A stretch of 6,541 bases of DNA, taken from contig DCKY01000229.1 of NCBI GenBank assembly GCA_002320775.1, positions 44,079 to 50,619 of the forward strand, read 5' to 3'. Below the pieces are notes generated by a model. The model made no database searches and was not told the origin of the DNA. It was given only the letters and a program-made list of their open reading frames with translations. This DNA is from Planctomycetes bacterium UBA1662. Lineage in GTDB: Bacteria > Planctomycetota > UBA8108. Positions 1 to 5,108 of the stretch are shown piece after piece (positions within the stretch are counted from its first letter, which is position 1; the number at the start of each line of letters is the position of its first letter). The position numbers and the translations under genes are program-made.

Positions 1-824
1 GCATCGTCCGGCTCTCGCCTGCATCTCTGCGATAACAGATTCGCCTTCCGCGTACGAGTCTTCTCAACTTGTTGCAGATCTTTGAATCTTCTCATGGCCG
101 CCGCCGCGCCCGTTTTGTCCCCTTCCTGGCCCAGGCTCCTGGCCAGCGAGAAGGCCGCCTCCAGGTAATCGCTGTTTGCGGCAAGCGCGAGGCGGAACTG
201 CTCAGCCGCCGCCCCATGCCTGCGCAGAAGCAGGGACGCCCTCCCGGACAGGTAGCGGACCTCCGGGGTGTCGTGTTTCTTACCCAGCGAGGCGATGGCC
301 GCCAAGGCCTCGGAGGCCCTGTCGAGAGCGAGCAACGCTCTCACGCGGTAAATCTCACCGTAATAATCCAGGCGCCCCGCTTCTGACAGAACTGCAAGGT
401 GCTCCGCCGCGTTCCTGTAATCGCCCCGCTCAAACAAAAGGACGGAGAGCCTGAAGGTTGCCCCGGGGAAGCCATCCTTCCCCGACAACGAAGCCAGGAT
501 CTTTTCCGCCTCAGCGGTCTCACCCCTGGAAGCGAGGACTTCCGCCAGGACATAGCGGCAGCGGGAAGACCGGCTGGCGCTGGGAGCAAGCAACTCGAGA
601 GCTTTGCCAGCCCTCGTGAAAAGTCCCATTGAGAGGTAACACTCAGCAAGAGCGAGAGCCGCCGCTTCGTGCCCCCTTCCTTTTTCCCCGACCTGGAGCG
701 CCTTCTCGAGAGTAGAGATGGCGGCTTCGTAATCCCCTGAACGAATCAGAGCCTGAGCATCCACTGGCTCCCCCTGTCCGGCAAAGCGGAGCAGGCCCGC
801 CAGAATCACGACTGCGGACATCAT
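1..824 (-). CDS. TPR repeat protein, possibly exported; C-terminus beyond window
   Basis: Reading the minus strand from ATG at 824-822 gives 274 complete codons with no stop before the window edge, so the C-terminus is missing. The protein is almost entirely helical, Ala/Leu/Glu-rich and TPR-like. Recognisable repeat cores include SGDYEAAISTLEKAL (29-43), RGETAEAEKILASL (100-113), RGDYRNAAEHLAVL (133-146) and HGAAAEQFRLALAANSDYLE (203-222). The first 23 residues have a short hydrophobic stretch (AVVILAGLL, 4-12) ending near VDA, which could be a weak signal peptide or membrane anchor but has no basic N-region. The segment from about 245 is basic, then shows PDD at 272-274, a pattern often followed by another TPR, so the protein probably continues. 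The start is set by an ATGA overlap with the upstream small gene, which implies translational coupling. TPR arrays mediate protein-protein contacts; the partner cannot be told from here. Confidence 0.82.
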   Translation of the reverse strand, partial: MMSAVVILAGLLRFAGQGEPVDAQALIRSGDYEAAISTLEKALQVGEKGRGHEAAALALAECYLSMGLFTRAGKALELLAPSASRSSRCRYVLAEVLASRGETAEAEKILASLSGKDGFPGATFRLSVLLFERGDYRNAAEHLAVLSEAGRLDYYGEIYRVRALLALDRASEALAAIASLGKKHDTPEVRYLSGRASLLLRRHGAAAEQFRLALAANSDYLEAAFSLARSLGQEGDKTGAAAAMRRFKDLQQVEKTRTRKANLLSQRCRREPDD

Positions 825-1048
825 GTACTCTTTACCCGCGGCCCCGGAAGTCGACGGGCCGCGTCTTTCTCGGCAGCCTCGGTGTACTTAAGCAGTCGCT
901 GCGACATCTCTTCCCAAAGCGGCCCATCCTCATCTGCGAGAAAATGTAACGCCATCTCCTGCGCATCAACGGCCTCCTCATGCTTTCCAATAAGGTGAAA
1001 AGCCTGAGCCATCGAATCGTACATTCTTGGACTCTTTTCGGCGGACAT
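821..1048 (-). CDS. Short TPR-like protein (75 aa) or N-terminally truncated TPR remnant
   Basis: This minus-strand frame ends with TGA at 823-821, overlapping the ATG of the next gene as ATGA. The 75-residue product contains one good TPR: Y10, M13-A14, F17, G21, A26, Q30 and A33-L34 sit at the expected repeat positions, followed by a helix (LWEEMSQRLLKYTEAAEKDA, 44-63) like the capping helix of larger TPR proteins. I chose ATG 1048 because AAGG lies 8 nt upstream and because codons just before it (TGT ATA TTA ACA CTA) are rare here and look non-coding. An alternative is TTG at 1144, 5 nt after a perfect AAGGAGG (1156-1150), giving 107 aa. The residues just before Met1 (SYFKASA) also resemble a TPR B-helix, so the gene may be the tail of a once longer protein. 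A family match is likely; being a functional stand-alone gene is less sure. Confidence 0.55.
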   Translation of the reverse strand: MSAEKSPRMYDSMAQAFHLIGKHEEAVDAQEMALHFLADEDGPLWEEMSQRLLKYTEAAEKDAARRLPGPRVKST

Positions 1049-1198
1049 GGCTGATGCCTTGAAATATGAGGCTGGCTGTAGTGTTAATATACATCGAAAC
1101 TCATCCGGTTTGACAACCCTGGACCTTTTTCGCCGCGTCAACAAGGTTCCCTCCTTCTTCTTTTCCTCTTGCCCGGCGACCTGTAAACTGACCCTGTT
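1049..1198. promoter_or_regulatory. Divergent spacer between small TPR gene and lpxD
   Basis: The 150-bp spacer has an AT-rich island (1083-1099) in a GC-rich setting. On the minus strand TTGTCA (1116-1111) and TATATT (1091-1086) are separated by 19 bp, which would start a leader of about 30 nt for the small TPR gene. On the plus strand TTGAAA (1059-1064, just inside this spacer) and GTTAAT (1083-1088), 18 bp apart, could drive lpxD with a leader of about 100 nt. A second lpxD option is TAAACT at 1184-1189, ending 9 nt before the ATG, with only a poor -35 (TTTTCC, 1161-1166). A pyrimidine-rich tract fills 1147-1170; its complement contains AAGGAGG. All promoter calls are by eye. Confidence 0.35.
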
Positions 1199-2272
1199 AT
1201 GAGCAAACAGCACAAACTCAGCGTACTGGCCGAGCTGGTCAATGGGAGCCTTGACGGAGACCCCGATTATTCCATCTCCTCCCTGTCCTCGATCGCCAGG
1301 GCGCAACCCGGCGACCTCAGCTTCCTGGACAACCCCAAGCTCGCGGCGGAGCTCGATACGACCAAGGCCGGCTGCGTGATTGTCCCTGCGGAGCAGGAGG
1401 CTCCCGGCGCCCTGAATGTCATTCGCGTTGATCAACCAGTCGTAGCCTGGGCTGTGATCCTGGAGCTCCTCCATAAGCGGAAACGAATATTCGAAACGGT
1501 CTCCAGCGCCGCCTTTATGGGAGAAGGGGTCACAACGGCGGAAGGCGTCGGGATCGGCCCGGGAGCATGGATCGGCGATGGCGCCAGCATCGGCGCCCGC
1601 ACCGAAATTTTTCCCGGAGCGACCATTGGGCCCGGCTCATCCGTTGGTGAAGACTGCATCATCTATCCCGGAGTTCACATCTACCATGATTGCTCCATCG
1701 CCAACCGCGTCATCGTTCACAGCGGAGCGGTGATTGGCGCAGATGGATACGGTTTTGCCCAGGAGAACACCGGAGACCCCGCTGAGCCAGTTGTCCACCG
1801 AAAGATCCGGCAGGTAGGCGATGTCGTCATTGAAGATGATGTGGAGATTGGGGCGAACACAACCATCGATCGGGCTGCCCTGGACTCCACCGTTATCGGC
1901 AAGGGCACCAAGATCGACAACCAGGTGGTCATTGGACACAACGTCACCACCGGTCGACACTGCCTCCTCATCTCCCAGGTAGGAATCGCTGGAAGCTCCA
2001 CCCTGGGCAACTACGTCACCCTGGCGGGGCAGAGCGGCGTGAACGGCCACACATCCATCGGTGACGGAGTGATTGTCGGCGGCAAGAGTGGGGTCATGCA
2101 GGATATTGAGGGCGGCCAGGGGCGAGTCTATCTCGGCATTCCCGCCCGTCCCGCACTGACCACCAAGAAGATCTATGCGCTGATTGACAGGCTCCCCGAA
2201 TACTCGAAAAAGATAAGAAATCTCGAGAAACGAATCGTTGAGCTCGAGGGGAACCCGGGCGAAGCAACCTGA
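1199..2272 (+). CDS. lpxD: UDP-3-O-acylglucosamine N-acyltransferase LpxD
   Basis: LpxD transfers a 3-hydroxyacyl chain from acyl carrier protein to the 2-amino group of UDP-3-O-acyl-glucosamine, the third step of lipid A synthesis in the cytoplasm. The 357-residue length is normal. The N-terminal uridine-binding domain (about 1-100) has the typical SSIARAQPGDLSFLDNPK segment (30-47). A long left-handed beta-helix of hexapeptide repeats spans about 105-310, including the family signature VIGADGYGFA (178-187). The expected catalytic histidine is H247 in IDNQVVIGHNV, matching E. coli H239 in IAHNV. YLGIPARP (311-318) and a C-terminal coiled helix (about 333-351) complete the family pattern. ATG 1199 is the only sensible start, because an in-frame TAA lies at 1184-1186. 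No Shine-Dalgarno sequence precedes it. The gene stands alone here, without fabZ, lpxA, lpxB or bamA beside it. Identification is secure. Confidence 0.96.
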   Translation: MSKQHKLSVLAELVNGSLDGDPDYSISSLSSIARAQPGDLSFLDNPKLAAELDTTKAGCVIVPAEQEAPGALNVIRVDQPVVAWAVILELLHKRKRIFETVSSAAFMGEGVTTAEGVGIGPGAWIGDGASIGARTEIFPGATIGPGSSVGEDCIIYPGVHIYHDCSIANRVIVHSGAVIGADGYGFAQENTGDPAEPVVHRKIRQVGDVVIEDDVEIGANTTIDRAALDSTVIGKGTKIDNQVVIGHNVTTGRHCLLISQVGIAGSSTLGNYVTLAGQSGVNGHTSIGDGVIVGGKSGVMQDIEGGQGRVYLGIPARPALTTKKIYALIDRLPEYSKKIRNLEKRIVELEGNPGEAT

Positions 2273-2275
2273 TCA
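2270..2275. other. Abutting convergent stop codons (TGATCA)
   Basis: The palindrome TGATCA supplies both stops: TGA at 2270-2272 ends lpxD on the plus strand, and TGA read from 2275-2273 ends the glycosyltransferase on the minus strand. There is no intergenic base, so each transcript must end inside the opposite gene. Confidence 0.95.
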
Positions 2276-3385
2276 GGCCATCCCCTCCAGGATCGCGTCA
2301 AGCCGCGGGGCGAGATCACGCCAGTGATATCGCCCACCAACCTCTCGCATCTCTTCAGCCAGGCCTTCAGGCCGCTCACGAAGGAAGCCCTCCAGCATCT
2401 CTCTCAACTCACCAAAGTCGCGATAGAGACAGCTGGAATGGAATTTTTCAGGGAGGATCTCGGGATAGCTCAGCTCCCTTGGCAGCACCGGAATGCAACC
2501 GAGATAAAGAGCCTCGACAATCGATATGCCGAAAAATTCGTGGGCGGCCGTCGACACCACAATGCTGGAACTCGCCACAGCTGCATAATACTCCTCCTTG
2601 TTTTCAAAGAAACCAAGATGCAGCAACCGCTCCCCAAGAAGGGCCCTGATGTCTTTGAAGGCCGGGTAGGCCCCATCAAAAGACTCCCCGCAGATAATCA
2701 CGCCAAAATCAACACCCCTGTCCACAAGAGCCCCGAGGGCCTCAACAAAGACTTCGGGCCGCTTGTCATATTCCCATCGGTGGTTCCAGAGTATCACGGG
2801 CGGCCCCGATGGTTTCCCGGCAGACGCGCCCCTGGCGGCATCGTGCCCAGCGAAATCAATCCCCACAGGAAACACCTCTGAGTTGCCATGAACCCGGTCT
2901 GCGAGATCGAGCGGAACCCCGTCAGACATCAGAGAGAGCGCCTCCCCGGTTGAGTCAAGAAACTGTTGCCGGTGAAATTCCGAATTGAACAAAACCCTGT
3001 CAGCCGCAAGGCAGGAACTGAGGTTGATCCACCCGTAATCGTGATCCCCCTTGGCGTGCTTGCTCAGAGGGTAGCTGGCCTGGTATTCATGGAAATACAA
3101 AACGGCAGGAATGTTTCGAAAGGGCTGCGGGCAGATCGCCTTCCAGTCGGCGAGGTTGAGGAAATCCGTGGCAAAGATGACGTCAGGGTAATCTTCAGGG
3201 GCCATCCTGGCTGCGAGGTCCGCAAAATGATACGCGGAGCCCCGCATTCGCCACTTCCACTTCCTCCCCGGCAGGGACCAGATTTCCACGCTGTGCCGGG
3301 AGTATTCAGAGAAACCTTCCAGAAAGACGCTGTGGGAAATATTGTAGTAGGGCTCAAGGGCGAGTATTTTCAGCTTTTCAGGCAT
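2273..3385 (-). CDS. GTDC1/QTMAN-like glycosyltransferase (DUF3524 N-domain plus GT4 C-domain)
   Basis: This 370-residue GT-B protein resembles human GTDC1, shown to be the tRNA-queuosine mannosyltransferase QTMAN. The N-terminal half has the DUF3524 hallmarks: LALEPYYNISHS (8-19), LPGRKWKWRMRGSA (38-51), LNLADW (76-81), LYFHEYQASYPL (96-107) and LFNSEFHRQQF (132-142). Human GTDC1 has close counterparts, for example a LP-x-KKWHWR motif and FHENQ. The C-terminal GT4-like donor domain has ILWNHRWEYDKRPE (198-211) and HEFFGISIVEALYLGCIPVLP (282-302) with the EX7E pair E283/E291. I start at ATG 3385, not GTG 3394, because AGGTGA lies 5 nt upstream of the ATG. No membrane segment or signal peptide is seen, so it is probably cytoplasmic. 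Known family role: adding a sugar to Q34 of tRNA. A queuosine substrate in this bacterium is inference; another acceptor is possible, and no tgt or que gene is in the window. Confidence 0.85.
   Translation of the reverse strand: MPEKLKILALEPYYNISHSVFLEGFSEYSRHSVEIWSLPGRKWKWRMRGSAYHFADLAARMAPEDYPDVIFATDFLNLADWKAICPQPFRNIPAVLYFHEYQASYPLSKHAKGDHDYGWINLSSCLAADRVLFNSEFHRQQFLDSTGEALSLMSDGVPLDLADRVHGNSEVFPVGIDFAGHDAARGASAGKPSGPPVILWNHRWEYDKRPEVFVEALGALVDRGVDFGVIICGESFDGAYPAFKDIRALLGERLLHLGFFENKEEYYAAVASSSIVVSTAAHEFFGISIVEALYLGCIPVLPRELSYPEILPEKFHSSCLYRDFGELREMLEGFLRERPEGLAEEMREVGGRYHWRDLAPRLDAILEGMA
2308..2335. other. 12-bp stem hairpin just past lpxD, inside the glycosyltransferase 3' end
   Basis: GGGCGAGATCAC (2308-2319) and GTGATATCGCCC (2324-2335) pair over 12 positions with a single G-A mismatch (2314/2329) and a 4-nt loop GCCA. 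It lies 36 bp after the lpxD stop and encodes residues around GRYHWRDLAP near the C-terminus of the glycosyltransferase. No T-run follows on either strand, so it is not a standard intrinsic terminator. It could stabilise or help end the lpxD transcript, or be a by-product of codon choice. Confidence 0.5.
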
Positions 3386-3451
3386 ATTGATCACCTGGCC
3401 TCACAGGATGTTGTCGTGGCCGGAATTTTGGCCCATGATATATCCAGAATC
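3386..3451. promoter_or_regulatory. 66-bp divergent spacer between glycosyltransferase and ClpX-like gene
   Basis: The spacer contains the palindrome GATATATC (3437-3444), which can be read as a -10 box on both strands. Toward the glycosyltransferase, TATATC (3442-3437) has a weak TTGGAG 17 bp upstream (3465-3460), giving a leader of about 45 nt that contains the good ribosome site. Toward the ClpX-like gene, TATATC (3439-3444) ends 7 nt before ATG 3452, so a transcript from it would have almost no leader; no fair -35 is seen on that side. These are weak matches judged by eye. Confidence 0.35.
3390..3396 (-). promoter_or_regulatory. Strong ribosome binding site that fixes the glycosyltransferase start
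   Basis: On the minus strand AGGTGAT (3396-3390) matches the anti-Shine-Dalgarno sequence over seven bases and lies 4-5 nt before ATG 3385. The GTG at 3394 is part of this site itself and so is not the likely start. It is the only strong Shine-Dalgarno site next to a confidently assigned start in the window. Confidence 0.75.
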
Positions 3452-5050
3452 ATGACTGACTCCAACAAAACGCCCAAGAGTCCCGAGGAACTCCAGAAAG
3501 AGATCCAGGATTTCATCAAAGACAAGTTCGGCGGAGATGTCGTCACCTTCCCCGTCGGCCCGGACGCCATGGGAGATCCTCCCAAGGATGAGAGCCAGGA
3601 GGAGGAGCTCAAAATCCCCGAGGCAGTTCTCGACTTTGACATGACCCCCACCCAGGTAAAGGCCTACCTCGATCGATTCGTAATCGGCCAGGACGAAGCG
3701 AAGAGAACTCTCTCCGTGGCGGTCTGCGACCATTACAATCACGTAAAGAGAGCCCTTGGCGGTCGAAAAGAAGACCCGGGAGGCTCCCTTGAAAAGACCG
3801 CCTCCGCCCGCGGGCCTGCATCGGATTACGTAAAACAGAACGTCATCCTGCTCGGCCCCACAGGAGTCGGAAAGACCTACCTCATCAGAATCCTGGCCCA
3901 ACTCATCGGCGTGCCATTCGTCAAGGCGGATGTGACCAAGTTTTCCGAGACGGGCTATGTCGGAGGAGATGTCGATGACCTTGTCCGGGAACTCGTGCGC
4001 TCCGCCGATGGAAACGCCACCGTCGCCTCACACGGGATCGTCTTCCTTGACGAGATCGATAAGATCGCCGCCGCCCAGAACCCGCAGGGACGAGACCCCA
4101 GCGGCAGGGGAGTCCAGGTAGGTCTCCTCAAGCTGATGGAAGAGACCGAGGTGAACCTTAAAAACCCCATGGACATCACCGCCCACCTGCAGGGAATGAT
4201 GCAAGGGGGAGGCCCGCAGGGGCCGAGCACCATCAACACACGCCATATTCTTTTCGTGGTCAGCGGCGCGTTCTCAGGCATCGATGAGGTCATAGAAAAG
4301 AGGCTCAGTGAGCACAACATCGGCTTCGGAGCTTCCACCCAGAAGGTCGAAGCGGATGAAGAAAGCTCGATCCTCCAGAGTGTGAACACCCGCGATTTCG
4401 TCGAGTACGGCTTTGAGCCTGAGTTCATTGGCCGGCTGCCTGTCAGGGTGGCTCTCGACGAACTCACCGACAACGACCTCTACAGGATCCTCCTGACCTC
4501 GGAGGGGTCCATCCTCAAGCAATATCGTCAGAGCTTCGAGGACTACGGCATCGATATTGCGTTTGAAGACTCAGCCCTCCAGGCGGTGGCGAGAAAAGCG
4601 GCCGACGAGAAGACCGGCGCCCGAGGGCTGATGAGTGTCCTCGAATCCTGCCTGAGGAATTTCAAGTTCAACCTCCCAGGCACCCGCATCGACAAGCTGG
4701 CTATGACCGCCCACCTGGTGGAAGACCCCGGCCGGGTACTCGAAGAGGTCCTCGAGGATCCCGCGGCCGCGGCCACCAGCTACTACGTCTACGTTGCCCG
4801 GGAATTCGAGGCGGAGTTCGCCAGGCGCCATGGAGTCATGTTGTCGCTTGACGATAACGCTGTCCAGATGGCTGCAGGCAAGTCCACAGAGCAGAGCCTC
4901 TCCGTCAAGGATTACCTCTGGGGAGTATTCAGCGACCACGCAGACTTCCTCCAGAAGATCTGCGAGAAAACAGGGAAGCTCGAACTCCCTGTCACGGAAC
5001 AAATCCTTGCGAGCCCTGGAAGCGGAGCTGAGTCCTGGTTCGACGATTAG
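3452..5050 (+). CDS. ClpX-like AAA+ unfoldase lacking the zinc-binding domain, with C-terminal extension
   Basis: This 532-residue protein has the ClpX AAA+ core: GPTGVGKT Walker A (135-142), pore loop GYVG (168-171), IVFLDEIDK Walker B (196-204), box EFIGRLP with arginine finger R328, and sensor 2 R391 in TGARGL. An IGF triplet (290-292), the loop by which ClpX docks on ClpP, is in the right place, suggesting it can feed a peptidase. Differences from canonical ClpX are clear. The N-terminus has no Cys4 zinc domain; it is a short helix (about 10-26) and an acidic linker. There is an insert before Walker A (about 100-128). The RKH loop that binds ssrA-type tags is replaced by a Met/Gly/Gln-rich stretch (about 244-258). 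About 93 residues extend past the usual end. ATG 3452 starts the protein; earlier in-frame codons lie opposite the glycosyltransferase. No Shine-Dalgarno site is seen. It is probably a paralogue with its own substrates rather than housekeeping ClpX. Confidence 0.9.
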   Translation: MTDSNKTPKSPEELQKEIQDFIKDKFGGDVVTFPVGPDAMGDPPKDESQEEELKIPEAVLDFDMTPTQVKAYLDRFVIGQDEAKRTLSVAVCDHYNHVKRALGGRKEDPGGSLEKTASARGPASDYVKQNVILLGPTGVGKTYLIRILAQLIGVPFVKADVTKFSETGYVGGDVDDLVRELVRSADGNATVASHGIVFLDEIDKIAAAQNPQGRDPSGRGVQVGLLKLMEETEVNLKNPMDITAHLQGMMQGGGPQGPSTINTRHILFVVSGAFSGIDEVIEKRLSEHNIGFGASTQKVEADEESSILQSVNTRDFVEYGFEPEFIGRLPVRVALDELTDNDLYRILLTSEGSILKQYRQSFEDYGIDIAFEDSALQAVARKAADEKTGARGLMSVLESCLRNFKFNLPGTRIDKLAMTAHLVEDPGRVLEEVLEDPAAAATSYYVYVAREFEAEFARRHGVMLSLDDNAVQMAAGKSTEQSLSVKDYLWGVFSDHADFLQKICEKTGKLELPVTEQILASPGSGAESWFDD

Positions 5051-5108
5051 GCTGGGGAAAGAGCCCGTCCTCCTGCTCAGACGCACCTGGTCTTCCATTT
5101 TCCCCGGC
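5051..5108. other. Stem structure at the convergent ClpX-like/MATE gene ends
   Basis: GCTGGGGAAA (5051-5060), starting right after the ClpX-like stop codon, can pair with TTTCCCCGGC (5099-5108) over ten positions including one T-G wobble. The 38-nt loop includes a small inner GAGC/GCTC pairing (5061-5064 with 5075-5078). The right arm lies inside the MATE coding end. No clear T-run follows, so a terminator role is only possible. Confidence 0.3.

Noticed and set aside
69..454. Plus-strand open frames near the left edge
   Set aside because: They lie opposite the TPR gene and read as low-complexity Arg/Pro/Gly sequence.
1110..1115. Perfect TTGACA on the plus strand upstream of lpxD
   Set aside because: The sequence 16-18 bp downstream is GC-rich (around CCGCGT) with no -10 resemblance, so it is probably not a sigma-70 -35 element in that direction.
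1147..1170. Pyrimidine-rich tract as a functional element for lpxD
   Set aside because: No repeat unit or mirror symmetry stands out; it is noted only because its complement contains a Shine-Dalgarno-like AAGGAGG.
1199..1474. Minus-strand frame open across the start of lpxD, continuous with the small TPR gene
   Set aside because: It is the antisense shadow of lpxD codons and contains no TPR-like sequence; long open shadows are common in GC-rich DNA.
2324..2881. 185-codon plus-strand open frame
   Set aside because: It is fully antisense to the glycosyltransferase, and its translation is Pro/Arg/His-rich without recognisable motifs.
2273..3385. Reading the glycosyltransferase as an LPS core enzyme because lpxD is adjacent
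   Set aside because: The genes are convergent, not co-transcribed, and the N-terminal motifs are specific to the GTDC1/DUF3524 family rather than LPS glycosyltransferases.
3392..3394. GTG as start of the glycosyltransferase
   Set aside because: It is embedded in the AGGTGAT ribosome binding site of the ATG at 3385.
2966..3451. In-frame upstream extension of the ClpX-like gene giving a 694-residue protein
   Set aside because: The extra 162 codons lie antisense to the well-supported 5' half of the glycosyltransferase and look like no domain; ATG 3452 yields a ClpX-like N-terminus of sensible length.
3401..3901. 166-codon minus-strand open frame
   Set aside because: It is antisense to the conserved ClpX-like Walker A region and upstream sequence and has no domain of its own.
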